Shown here piece by piece: positions 46,801 to 56,076 of a stretch of 64,000 nt of DNA. Under the pieces are notes generated by a model that saw only the letters and a list, made by a program, of their open reading frames with translations, was not told where the DNA came from and made no database searches. The stretch lies in NCBI GenBank assembly GCA_958510825.1, contig OY294049.1, positions 26,122,986 to 26,186,985 on the forward strand, in the 5' to 3' direction. The stretch comes from Brachypterus glaber. Lineage: Eukaryota > Arthropoda > Insecta > Coleoptera > Kateretidae. The stretch's first letter is position 1. Each line of letters starts with the position of its first letter. The position numbers were made by a program, and so were the translations under genes.

Positions 46801-49060
46801 CCGCAAAGTGCGGAACCGTATAATGCGGTGCAGTGGCCTCACATGGAGGTGCTTCTTCCATGTGCCCAGAATCTAAATATTCCTGAATAATTTTAGAATA
46901 TGATATTTTTACGGATTCATCTTGCAAGCATCGTTTTTCTAAAGAGAAAAAACGCTTAAGTGCGTTTGTGCGAGAATCACCCATAAACGTAGGTTCCATT
47001 TTTTTGAATGGTAGGGCAACCATGTAACGTCCATCGTTTGTTCGTGTACATGATTCTGTATATTGATGTTCACACCATTTTTCCTCAGGAGTTAATTTTT
47101 TCTGTTGAGGTACCTGCTCTAATTCCCAAAAGGACTTTAGATCAAAGGTTTCCATGGATGTGACAAGTGCAAAATTTGTCGGGGAGGGATAGGATATTTT
47201 CCCCATGAGTATATATCCGAAAACTGTCTCAATGGCTACCGGTTGACTCAGATCCCCTGCTACTTTATTGCTGAGCAAAATCTGAGCAAACACCTCCGCC
47301 CCCAGTAAAAGCTCCACGGCTTTTACTTTATTAAATTCGGGATCTGCTAAATTTAGCTGGCGTATGTGATGCCATTGGGTAGTATCGAGTGCGCATGCCG
47401 GCAACCGTTCAGGAAGATTCGGCAGCACAACTGCATCAATATTAAGAATAGGATTCTTAGCTTGAGTGGGCTTTATTACGCATTGAGTAATGCCCTTGGA
47501 TGTTACCGGAGAATTAGGATTAATGCCCGTTATGGTCTTATGAAAAGACGAACGGTGTAATCCTAGCCGATTCAAACATCTTTCTGTTATAAATGAACAA
47601 GTAGAGCCATTATCAATTAAAGCACGTATTAATTGATAGTGCCCACGACCATCCTTTACGTGTACCATAGCAGTAGCCAATAAAATTGGCGCTGGTACTG
47701 TCGTTATGGATGTAAAAACGTTAGGATCATTAGACTCGACGCTAGAGTCATTATTTCCTACGTAGTTTTGTCCCGATGTACCGGCCGTTTGGACCGATAA
47801 GGGAGGGGTTACGTTATTTTCACCATAATGTGATAAATTTACTTTAACTGCCTTGTTATTTGGCTTGTCAAAATGTAAAGTGGAATGATGTCGCTTTTTA
47901 CATATTTTGCATAAATGAGTAGAATTGCAAAACTTAAAGTTGTGTGAATGGCTAAGACAATTGACACATAACCTATGCTGTTTAGCAATTTCATATCTCT
48001 TTTTTGGAGCTTCTGATAAAAACGACCTACACTGAGAAACATGATGATTTGACTTGCAAACAGGGCAAGATAAAATATCAGTATTTGTCACAAAAGAAGA
48101 ATTATTATATGAATCTAACTTAACATGTTTTGATACTGGCTTTTGAACATTGTTGATTGGTGCTTTTTTAGAAGATAAAGCCTCAACAGTTTCTAAAGCC
48201 TTAGCATGTGCTGTCAAAAACAGTTTTAATTCGTCAAATGTGGGAAAACCATTCTTTTTATTTTGTTCCTCAAACTTAGCACAAAGATTTTTTGGAATAC
48301 GTTTGTACACCATATCTACAAGAATAAAGCTCCACTCGTTTGTTGGAAGACCCAAGGCCCCGAGTGCCGCTAAATTTTCGACAAGAGTATTCAGGAAAAT
48401 AATCAAGGCTGATGATGTGTCAGAGATGTTTGGCAGTTGACATATTGCCTGCCAGTGCGTATTTGCCAATAATCGTTTATTGTCATACCTCTGACGCAGC
48501 TGATTATAAGCTACAGAGTAGTTACTTCCCGATAATTGAACACACTTAATAATGCTAAGTGGTTCCGGAGTTAATAATAAATGTAAATGAGAAAACTTTT
48601 CAATGTCTGAAAGTTGGGGATTTGTATGTATAGCAGAATCATACAAATCTATAAAAGTTTGCCAGTCTGGAAATTTTCCGCTAAAAGGTTTTAAATTCAA
48701 CTTTTCAAGCTTGACATTTGAAGTCGTAGCATTTGAAGAACTTCCAAATAATTGTACATAAATACCTTGGATCTGCCAAAACATTTCATCAATCACCGTA
48801 GCAGCTTCCTTTTCTTTAGCTATATCCGTTTTTCGGATAGCATCCGTACGTCCAGGATCTGATATGACGAAAGCGAGTATGTCATCAGCCAGCTTATGCC
48901 ATTGCTTATAAGTCACATCCAGCTGTTGATAACAAATTTTAAAATGTTGCTGTTTTGTGATATCTTTTTGAGCGGCCACTGCTGCCTTTTGAACTCGCTT
49001 TAGCCTATCATATTGCAACTGCCTACGGTTGTCCATAATACAATATTCGTTTAGATCCAT
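43889..49060 (-). CDS. BEL/Pao Gag-Pol polyprotein, intact, 1,723 residues
   Basis: Encodes everything needed for retrotransposition. Domains in order: DUF1759 Gag region (about 110-260), zinc-knuckle cluster (CPVCKSNHHVSQC, CVNCLSHSHNFKFC, CKICKKRHH; about 330-400), DUF1758 aspartic protease with ALIDNGSTCSFIT (about 483), and reverse transcriptase with the FVDD catalytic box (about 887). The A17-type/RNase H region follows with GFCDSSEKGYCAI (about 1060), then the integrase zinc domain (MHPGIQ..KCHKC, about 1372-1400), DDE core (GVDYCGPF, FSDQGTNF about 1503, then FGGLFESGVKS) and the DUF5641 C-terminus (about 1630-1711). The start at 49060 is the first ATG of the frame. Length is in the usual BEL range. 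No stop or frameshift. Confidence 0.96.
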   Translation of the reverse strand: MDLNEYCIMDNRRQLQYDRLKRVQKAAVAAQKDITKQQHFKICYQQLDVTYKQWHKLADDILAFVISDPGRTDAIRKTDIAKEKEAATVIDEMFWQIQGIYVQLFGSSSNATTSNVKLEKLNLKPFSGKFPDWQTFIDLYDSAIHTNPQLSDIEKFSHLHLLLTPEPLSIIKCVQLSGSNYSVAYNQLRQRYDNKRLLANTHWQAICQLPNISDTSSALIIFLNTLVENLAALGALGLPTNEWSFILVDMVYKRIPKNLCAKFEEQNKKNGFPTFDELKLFLTAHAKALETVEALSSKKAPINNVQKPVSKHVKLDSYNNSSFVTNTDILSCPVCKSNHHVSQCRSFLSEAPKKRYEIAKQHRLCVNCLSHSHNFKFCNSTHLCKICKKRHHSTLHFDKPNNKAVKVNLSHYGENNVTPPLSVQTAGTSGQNYVGNNDSSVESNDPNVFTSITTVPAPILLATAMVHVKDGRGHYQLIRALIDNGSTCSFITERCLNRLGLHRSSFHKTITGINPNSPVTSKGITQCVIKPTQAKNPILNIDAVVLPNLPERLPACALDTTQWHHIRQLNLADPEFNKVKAVELLLGAEVFAQILLSNKVAGDLSQPVAIETVFGYILMGKISYPSPTNFALVTSMETFDLKSFWELEQVPQQKKLTPEEKWCEHQYTESCTRTNDGRYMVALPFKKMEPTFMGDSRTNALKRFFSLEKRCLQDESVKISYSKIIQEYLDSGHMEEAPPCEATAPHYTVPHFAVLRPDSTTTQVRIVFDCSAKTSEGYSLNDLLCPGPKLQTDIISLLLRFRLHTIVIMADIKQMFRQILMDPKHRNYQRLLWRFHPQQPVKEYRLTTVAFGNTSSPFLALRTIKQLVTDEGKDFPMASKALEEDTFVDDIISGADNLELAQVLCLQLTELLQKGKFELRKWASNSPNLLKDIPVDHRQHISFDSEEDSYLKILGLQWTPHTDFFSFRVKALESTPTKRSILSDIARIWDPLGYLSPITFVAKHLIQHLWSLGCDWDQPLPNEVVTKWLQFKSELHMLADLKISRFLDIENASGLELHGFCDSSEKGYCAIIFFRKPLPDGKFEVSLICAKSKVATLKKLSIPRLELCAAVLLSNLIKFVRNTYKNSITFHKTYAWSDSMVALSWIKAPPHRWKTFVANRVSHIQDLVPPDCWYHVKSADNVADHGSRGLFPSELMQCTQWWAGPEFLSTSLDLDTDSFTPVTSPDEAKIISLVLIETDQLIDALLNKYSRLSRLIRVVSYIFRFGFNLRNPNQKVTTALVANDLQVSLMTLVKIVQHQYFKEDIVRIEQQKPVNKTLRKLNPFIDPQGVLRVGGRLKNAHLPFESKHPALLPRTHRLTYLIIEDMHVRHMHPGIQTLQFLLNQQFWILSAKRAIKSVVSKCHKCFRVKPNTIQPRMGDLPSFRISQLKAFQSCGVDYCGPFNISMGRVRGAKTYKAWICVFVCSTTKAIHLELVSSLSSESFLAALRRFISRRGHCNHIFSDQGTNFVGAARQLDELMQHATETESIKWSFNPPSAPHFGGLFESGVKSVKTHFYRVVGLQRLTYEEFSTFLVQIEALLNSRPLCPVSSDPNDLSVLTPGHFLTLNSLSAPPEPDLQDLPLNRLNRWQLIQRMHQDYWARYHSEYLCTLQQRVKWNEPSKPIELGSMVLIKNDLQPPLRWSIGRVIELFPGADGVIRVVNVRTAQGVLKRPLVKLCILPMCC

Positions 49061-50824
49061 GGCTTATAAAATTTATTTATTGAAAGGTAAAAGAAAAAAA
49101 AGAAAAATTATAAAAAAAAATATAAACTGAATAATTTTAGGAAAATTACACAATTTTTTCTCAAATTTTATTTCTTAAATTGAATTTATTGTAGAAGAAA
49201 ACCTCCAGAAATAATGGCTAAAATATAACTTATACCTCAGTAATGAATCACCCTGTAAATATTTTCAACAAAATTCAAAATTCTAAATTATAATCCAAAC
49301 TATGAGTTACCCTGTATATTTGCAGAGTTTTCCAAAAAACCAAATTCAAAAAATTACAATTTAATTTTTAAGTCACCCTGCATATATTCTGACCGAATAT
49401 AAAAAAAACAAAAACAAAAACTCAAACGTACAATTTAAGACCCTGTATATATGGACTGGATACTCAAAAAGGCAAAATTCAAAATTACAATTAAGCTTTA
49501 GGTTACCCTGTATGCATATATTTGACAGAATATTAAAAAAATTCAGATTATAATCTAAGTTCAATTCTCCTGTATGAAAATATTTTGAAATGGGCTAAAT
49601 TTATTTTTAACCTATTCTTTGAAAATTACAATTTTTTATGTACCGATAGTATTTCCAAAAAATAAAAAGGAAAATAAAATAAAAATTAAAATTATATTTT
49701 TAAGTGTTTTCTACTATTTTTTTTTAACCTGGTATACACTAAAGGTACAGCTCAAGATTTCCCACTTGCATAACCCTGTATACATTCGAAAAGTACAAGA
49801 AAAAAAATACCTAGATATCCAATATAAAAAAATAAGTTTTACAAAAGTTCCTAATTATAAGAACTCCCTGTATAATAGTAAAACTAGAATTTGGACAAGG
49901 TATCTTATTTTTGCGCGCAAAAAATATATCAAATTAGAAGGAAAAAAATCAAAATATAAAAGTAATTTTGTTTCCACCCTATATGTAACTTTACTAGCAA
50001 TAGGTAAATTTTAAATCTATTACTACTAGATAGGTATTTTAATAATAATATCTTGCTCGCAAATAAGTTCTATCGAATGTAATTAATTATATGGATAAAT
50101 TTTAATTTATTTTTTCAAAGCACAGAAATATTTTTAAGAATCTTTCTACGCCCAAATAAATCACCAGTTTTAAAACAATAATTTTCAAAAGGCAAAGTTA
50201 AATAATATCTTTATTTTTATTTTAACAATAAATTGTATTTTTGCAAAATAAAATAATAATTGCGGTTTTGATTGTGTCCAAAGAAAAAGGAAAAAAACGC
50301 TTGGATACAGCTGATAATTTTTTGCCTTTTTCTTATAGAGCACAAAGTTTACGATTTTATCGGTTTTTAATTTTTCAACCGAAAAATCCAAAATATATTT
50401 TTAAAGCGAATTACCCTATTTGAAAATAATTTTTATTCAAAATAAGATTTTACGCGAGATTTTTTTGTTAATAAATAAGCTATCTCCGAATGCAACACTC
50501 AAATATGATATATTTATTTATAACGAATAATTTTAATGTTAATAAATAAGCTATCTTCGAATACTAAATCCAAATATGATATTGTTATTTATAACAAATA
50601 TGTAATTTTACAGCTGCAAAAGAACTGGTCCACACACACACTGTAAATTAGCAAAATCTAGTTAAATGAATTTAAAAGCTATGAAGCTATGTTAAATAGT
50701 TATACTAGTGCCAAAATTCCGGTTCAAAACGGACCATGTTATAATGGTTCTGCTAGCTTAAATCCGGTTCGAAAGGGCCATGTTATAATGGTTCTGCTAG
50801 CTTAAATCCGGTTCGAAAGGGCCA
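49061..50824 (-). promoter_or_regulatory. BEL/Pao 5' leader with spaced CCCTGTATAT repeats
   Basis: A 1.76-kb AT-rich untranslated leader. CCCTGTATAT-like decamers (plus-strand reading) recur at 49251, 49310, 49376, 49441, 49506 and a weaker one at 49568, spaced 59-66 bp. Less regular copies occur at about 49774, 49866 and 49977. Between them the DNA is A-rich. Short open frames here (for example 49619-50014 plus) have no family features. The function of the array is unknown. Confidence 0.7.
50781..50824 (-). promoter_or_regulatory. BEL/Pao primer-binding site, in a 44-bp tandem repeat
   Basis: Directly adjoining the 5' LTR the minus strand reads TGGCCCTTTCGAACCGGATT. It starts with TGG (complement of tRNA CCA) and resembles, imperfectly, the complement of a tRNA-Tyr 3' end as I remember it. 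The 44-bp unit containing it is repeated exactly at 50737-50780, with a diverged third piece at about 50717-50736. Confidence 0.6.
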
Positions 50825-51453
50825 TGTTGTGTGACGTCGAAAGGTCCCATTCGGTGATATGGGATTGCCTCCGTAACATCGCCTTTATGATATTAATTAA
50901 GTGGACTGCGAATAGGTATTTATGAATGAAAAGAATATTAAAGTCCAAACGACAGTTCCAATAATATATATGGTAATCTTACCTTAATTACAGCATTCAG
51001 CACGACAGGTCATGACCGCCATTTCTTCACAGGAGACACCACATAATTGGAAACTGATGTACGCGAATTAAAGTTTGTTTGACCAGTGTAGGTATACACT
51101 ACTAATTATTTAAATACATATGTGTATATGGAACTTATTTCTATAGTTTGCAGGCGTAAATATGGTAAATTCTAACGAATTGCCCGCGGCGTGGTATATT
51201 CGTCAGCTGATTTGAGTATATTTTTATTGACACGCATCGAGCGTTCTCGAGAGTCAAATTGATACTGGTGCGGAAGGCAACCTCTCACGCGCAGAAAGGC
51301 TAGGAGGTTTTCCGCGCGTTACTTACAAAAATACAATCAATTCAAAACAAAATATTATTTTTGAATTATAACTAAGTAAAGAAATTAAATGAAATTATGT
51401 ATAATAAAACCCAAATTAAAAATAAATACAAACACAGAAATGTGGTTGTAACA
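50825..51453 (-). repeat. BEL/Pao 5' LTR (right copy)
   Basis: 629 bp, essentially identical to the left copy. Drives transcription toward lower coordinates. Followed on the right by the target duplication TTGTT at 51454-51458. Confidence 0.95.
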
Positions 51454-51996
51454 TTGTTCAATTTGCTCTAGTTGTTTCTTTGTTGATTCAATGATTTTCC
51501 CTTTTTCGATGAGTTTTTCTAGTGTAGGTGATTCTGACAGCCCATAGCTTCTCAATTTTGTGTTCGTTGTTTTCAAAATGATCTGGCTTTTTATTTCTTC
51601 GTCCAGGTTTTTGAATTCACAGTTTCTGGCCAGGTGTAACAGTCTTGCATAGAACTGGTCGATAGCCTCACCTTCCAACTGTTGGGCCTGCCTAAACTGA
51701 AAAATTTCAAAGTTGGTGTTTATCTTGGGTTTGAAGTGTGCATCTAGGATCCTCTTCGCTCTTACGTATACATCTTCCCCTTCAGGACCGTCATTGTCTC
51801 GTTCTTCCAGAGCTGTATATAAATCATACAGTTCTTCCCCTCCTACATGTAGCATCAGTGCCTTTTTCTGTTCGTTTTTATTTACCCCCGTGGCTAGCAG
51901 GTAATTATCGAACCTGTTGATCCATTTTTTCCAGGATGTTCCCTTACTTTCACTGGTTATTTCAAACGGAGGTATTCCTACCCCTATTGATGTCAT
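51454..51996 (-). pseudogene. Gypsy gag N-terminal part, cut by the BEL/Pao insertion
   Basis: Starts MTSIGVGIPPFEI at 51996; an in-frame ATG lies 15 nt upstream. It contains a retrotransposon capsid-like region with SWKKWINRFDNYLLATG, KKALMLHVGGEELYDLY and FRQAQQLEGEAIDQFYARLLHLA, the usual arthropod gypsy Gag pattern. The frame runs without stops up to the BEL/Pao target site. The frame on the other side of the insertion is in phase with it once one target duplication is discounted, so the insertion alone broke this part. Confidence 0.88.
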
Positions 51997-52182
51997 TTTT
52001 ACGAATAACACTTAATAACACAGTAATATAAACACAATAGGCCCAAATAACCACAACTACGGTAAATAAAAGCATGAAAAAAATGTAATTTAAAAGAAAA
52101 AATGTCACGTGTTTTATGCACTATGTTTTAATCACTAAAGGTCACTTCTCCTGTGGGTTTTTATTTTCAAAACGTCGCCAAA

Positions 52183-52362
52183 TGTAATGTTTGAATGTTA
52201 GCCGAGTAATGTTATTGTTTATAGTTTGTTATAAATGTTTAAAACTCACCCAATTGTTTAATGCGTCTATTCGTGTTCGAATCTAACGTGTAAGAGAGCT
52301 TGTCTCTCTTGCCGTCCGGTGGCGCCACCTTCGGTTGTTGGCGCGTAATTCAAAACACCACA
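52183..52362 (-). repeat. Gypsy 5' LTR (right copy)
   Basis: 180 bp, reading identically to 38025-38204, followed by the target duplication CATAC. A primer-binding-like TGGCGACGTTTTG lies 2 nt inside on the minus strand (about 52168-52180). Confidence 0.95.
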
Positions 52363-52367
52363 CATAC

Positions 52368-52720
52368 CATCTCTATTCCACACTACTCTACTCTGCACTA
52401 CGTACTTGCTTAATATAATTTTTCCTTAGCGTAACAAAGTCGTTGCATTTATTAGTATGTAATTAGTATTTTTGATTTTTGTTAATTATTATTTTAATAA
52501 TTAATATGTATTGTATTTGTTGTAATAGATTTGTATCCTAAACATAGAAATTTAAATTTATTATTTGTTTTTGGTAAAAACTATGTTTTTACTTATACAG
52601 GGTTTTTAAATTATAGAGCGCAACACACAAATTTTAACGTTTTTGTTCCGCTAAGGAAAAATTATCTTTAGATATTAGGCAAGTACGTAGTGCAGAGTAG
52701 AGTAGTGTGGAATAGAGATG
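52368..52720. repeat. Inverted repeat flanking the gypsy insertion site
   Basis: TCTCTATTCCACACTACTCT, CTGCACTACGTACTTGC and TTTTTCCTTAGCG on the left pair with their complements at about 52650-52717, around a 220-bp AT-rich loop. The gypsy target lies at the left edge; CTCTATTCCA also occurs just left of the gypsy (about 38011-38022). Confidence 0.65.
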
Positions 52721-52804
52721 TTATGGAATAGAGAAATGTGGAATAGAGATGTTTGGAATAGAGAAATGTGGAATAGAGTTATAATGCCTGTAAAACATAT
52801 ACAA

Positions 52805-53460
52805 ATATTTTTTTCTAATTTCACCCCGTGAGGGGTAGGGGTAGTTTTTGTGAAAACTGGTATAATGGGGTTTTTGAGTTTAATGAAAGTGAATCTGATA
52901 ATAAAAAAAACTAAATTCACCCCTGAGGGGTGGGGCTAGTTTTTGTGAAAATTAGTATATTGGACTTTTTGAGGTTGTTGAAAGTAAATCTGATTATAAA
53001 AAAATCTAACTCTACCCCCGAAGGGGTGGGGGTAGTTTTCGTGAAAATTGGTATATTGGGGTTTTTCAGGTTGCTGAAACGGAATCTTATAATATTTTTC
53101 TAATTTCACCCCCTGAGGGGTGGGGGGTAGTTTATGTAAAAATTAGTATATTGAGGTTTTTAGGGTTGATAAAAGAAAATCTGATAATAAAAAAAATGTA
53201 ACTCCACCCCCTAAGAGGCGGGGGGTAGTTTTCGTGAAAAGGGAACGTTCAAGTATTACGTAACGCAAATTTTGATCATTTTGGATCCCCCCCTGCAACG
53301 CTATTTTCCTATACCATTAACATGGGCGTAACACTCTAAAATGACCCCCCCCCAGGAGCGTTACGTAATACTTGAAAGTTTCCAAACTGGTATATTTTTA
53401 AGTTTGCTAAAAGTTAATCTGATAATAAAAAATCCATGTTACGCGGTGTAAAATGGGAAA
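52805..53460. repeat. GC-rich minisatellite, about 90-bp units, interrupted by a MITE
   Basis: Roughly six units with CACCCCCTGAGGGGTGGGGG, TTTTCGTGAAAATTGGTATA and GAATCTGATAATAAAAA. The block ends in GGGAAAGCTCTTTTACTGGG-CAGTGTAT, which also ends the array at 55080-55890, suggesting both are copies of one larger element. Confidence 0.8.
53241..53383. mobile_element. 143-bp MITE inside the minisatellite
   Basis: GGGAACGTTCAAGTATTACG and the complementary TACGTAATACTTGAAAGTTTCC bound a GC-rich centre with CATGGGCGTAACACT. A second copy sits in the other array at 55299-55440. Confidence 0.75.
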
Positions 53461-53721
53461 GCTCTTTTACTGGGCAGTGTATATTTTTCTAAATTCGTGT
53501 AAAAATGCCAGCTTTTTGAATATGAAAAAATCATTCTCCTAAAAGTAATTGCAACAAAGTTATTCAAATTGTTTACAGGGTAAAAATGACAGTATTTTTG
53601 TAATAAGATTTTGCAATGCTAAAAGTCGATTTTTTCTTTAATTAATAATTTGTTTTGATAAAAGAACTCTTCCCCTTTCATAAGATACCCGTAGAATCAT
53701 TAAACCTTCACTATTGTAAGC
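53461..53721. other. Short spacer DNA, no gene seen
   Basis: AT-rich, no repeat or exon recognised. Confidence 0.35.
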
Positions 53722-54795
53722 ATAATATCGTCGGCTTACAAGTAAAGAGCACTAAGTCCAAAAACATGGTTTTGAGATATTGACAAATTTAACTTTCATT
53801 GTTGTTTTTTTAATTTGTAATAATTGTTTTTGGAAAAAAACTACCGCAAATTGTAATGACCTGTTTGGATATAATAATGTCCCATTTGCAGTTAAATAAA
53901 GAAAAATTGAAGTACTTTAATTCAGCTAAATTTGAAAAAAGACATGGACTTAGTGCCTTTTACTTGTAGGCCCACGACGTCGGCTTACAAGTAAAGAGCA
54001 CTAAGTCAATAAAATAATATAAAAAACAACTATTTAAAATTATAACCCTTCTATTAATTAAACGTAATGTATAACTATAAAGTAGAAAACAAGATATTTA
54101 CATAAATTTTCAAAAACTAGATTTTTAAAAGAAGGGTTTGGACTTTTTGATTGTTTAAAGAACTTTTCCAAAATTAATAATAATAATTAATTAGTATTAA
54201 TTATATGAAACTGCTTACTATGCTAGAACTAAGACAGTTTTCAGAGGCCATCGGCTGTGCCGGCAAAGAAGCATCTCCTAAAGTCAATAATTATAATGAA
54301 TCATTATTAATGATAAAACACTTCACGGTGCATTTCTAAGGGCTGTTTTCCGAACTTGCCGCGAACTTTAGTTTTTTTTTTATATTCTTGTTATTTCTGT
54401 TCTGTCTCTATTCCATTAACTTTAACATAGCAAAATTTGAATGCGTTTGTCAGTACAATAAATAACGGGATATTGTATCATATAAATGATTCAAGCAATC
54501 ATATTTTTATAAATTAACTCTTTTTAGAAAGTCGCTTAGTGCAGAAACATTTGAAATAATCTACAAGTAAAACGCACTAAGTGCACTAAGTGACTTAGTG
54601 CCTATTGCCAGATAAAATTTTAATCAAAATCAAATTGGTGCGTTTTGTATAGTGGTAACTCCCTTGGCAGTCCACCTAGAAGTTAGTTCGATTTACCTAT
54701 ACATAGATCATCAAAAATTAATTACAGTGCCATTAAAATCCCATTTTTGCAAAAAAGTGACTTAGTGCCTTTTACTTGTAAGCCGACGATATTAT
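53722..54795. mobile_element. Two abutting MITEs of one family
   Basis: Ends are TCGTCGGCTTACAAGTAAAG and the complementary CTTTTACTTGTAAGCCGACG, followed inward by CACTAAGTC / GACTTAGTG. A right end and a left end meet back to back at about 53979/53980, so 53722-53979 (about 258 bp) and 53980-54795 (about 816 bp) are separate copies joined end to end. Minus-strand frame 54722-54934 overlaps the end and is not a gene. Confidence 0.75.
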
Positions 54796-55079
54796 TTAAA
54801 AAAAAAACATCTCTGGGATAAACAATTGAAAATTTGCAAAAACTATTAAATGAATTGTTCTGAAATTTTAACCACATATTGAGTACTATAAGACGCAACT
54901 TTTTACACAATAAGTCGTAGGTCGATTTTTGCAAAATTTATTGTTTATTGAATAATATGCAAATTTTGATCGTTTTTTTGCAGTTTTCTAAGCAACAAAT
55001 CATCCTATCGACATTTAAAAAACGCCATTTTGAAAGTTTATAATTTCCTACAAGAAGGTTACTTTGATTGATTGATGCA
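54796..55079. other. AT-rich spacer, no gene seen
   Basis: No element boundary or exon recognised. Confidence 0.35.
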
Positions 55080-55890
55080 AAGATGTGCAAAAATAGACAT
55101 TTTCTGAAGGGGGTGAGGGGGTAAATATTTTCAAATATTTTCATTTTCTTCAAAATTGGTATATAGGGGTTTTTGGGGTCGACGAATATGAATCTAATAA
55201 TAAACTTTTTCTAATTTCACCCCCTGAGGGGTGGGAAGTAGTTTTTGTGAAAACTGGTATATTGGGGTTTTTAAGGTTGCTGAAACTGAATCTGATAAGG
55301 GAACGTTCAAGTATTACGTAACGCAAATGTTGATCATTTTGGACCCCCTCCCTGTAACGATATTTTCCTATACCCTTAACATGGGCGTAACACTCCAAAA
55401 TGACCCCCGCAGGAGCTTTACGTAATACTTGAACGATCCCTAATGCAAACATTCTAAATCCACCCCCTGAGGGGCGGGGGTAGTTTTTGTGAAAATTGGT
55501 ATATTTTGGTTTTTGAGGTGGCTGAAAGTGAATTTGATTATGAAAAAAATTTAACTCCACCCCCAAAGGGACAGTGGGTAGTTGTCTTGAAAATTGGTAT
55601 ATTGGGGTTTTTCAGGTTGCTGAATGTGAATCTGATAATAAAAAATTCTAACTCCACCCCCTGAGGGGTGGGGGGGTAGTTTTCGTGAAAATTGGTGTAT
55701 TGGGGTTTTTGAGGTTGCTGAAAGTAAATCTGATAATAAAAAAACCACCACGTAAGGGCGGGGGGTAGTTTTCGTGAAAATTGGTATATTTTTAAGGTTT
55801 GCGAAAAGTGAATCTGAATAAAAAACCCATTTCACGCGCGGAGGTGAAAAATGGGAAAGCTCTTTTACTGGGCAGTGTATTTTTGCTCTT
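55080..55890. repeat. GC-rich minisatellite, about 90-bp units, second large array
   Basis: About seven units with the same landmarks as 52805-53460 (CACCCCCTGAGGGGTGGG, GGGGTTTTTGAGGTTGCTGA, GAATCTGATAATAAAAA), ending AAAGCTCTTTTACTGGGCAG. The minus-strand frames at 55150-55566 and 55551-55835 follow the repeat period and are not genes. Confidence 0.8.
55299..55440. mobile_element. 142-bp MITE inside the second minisatellite array
   Basis: GGGAACGTTCAAGTATTACG to TAATACTTGAACGATCCC, same family and same orientation as 53241-53383, and flanked by the same unit sequence. Confidence 0.75.
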
Positions 55891-56076
55891 TCAAAGCAAT
55901 ATCACCAAATGTGACTTAGAGATTCCCTGTGAGCCTCCTTGTAGATATAGTTGGCCTTTCTTGTATGATGCATTTCTATAGCTGGGGGACCATACTACCC
56001 TGATTGAGGAAGAGAGACAAGATTCGTACCTTCAACACAGCGACCCCCTGCGGGTCTATTGTGTTGTAAAACAATA

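Larger units (their letters stand above)
43225..51453 (-). mobile_element. Complete BEL/Pao LTR retrotransposon inserted in gypsy gag
   Basis: 8,229 bp with 629-bp LTRs (43225-43853 and 50825-51453) and 5-bp target duplications TTGTT (43220-43224 and 51454-51458). The LTRs differ at only two adjacent-region positions that I can find (AAAGACAAAACG versus AAAGTCCAAACG). The minus-strand LTR begins TGTTACAACC and ends CACACAACA. A purine-rich tract (GGTGGGCGGTAA) precedes the 3' LTR. One uninterrupted polyprotein frame. Structurally it looks capable of autonomous activity. Confidence 0.97.
38025..52362 (-). mobile_element. Ty3/gypsy LTR retrotransposon carrying two nested insertions
   Basis: Bounded by 180-bp LTRs that read identically and by a 5-bp target duplication CATAC (38020-38024 and 52363-52367). 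On the minus strand the LTR starts TGTGGTG and ends ATTACA. A polypurine tract (AAGGCAAGGAGGGA) abuts the left LTR and a TGGCGACG primer-binding-like start lies 2 nt inside the right LTR. Without the BEL/Pao (8.2 kb) and LINE (1.1 kb) insertions the element is about 5.0 kb. The gag-pol frame is broken by both insertions, one frameshift and one nonsense codon. Confidence 0.95.

Noticed and set aside
54640..54710. tRNA-like stretch (TATAGTGGTAAC ... AGTTCGATT)
   Set aside because: It has A-box- and B-box-like words, but no acceptor-stem pairing was found. At most a decayed tRNA-derived fragment.
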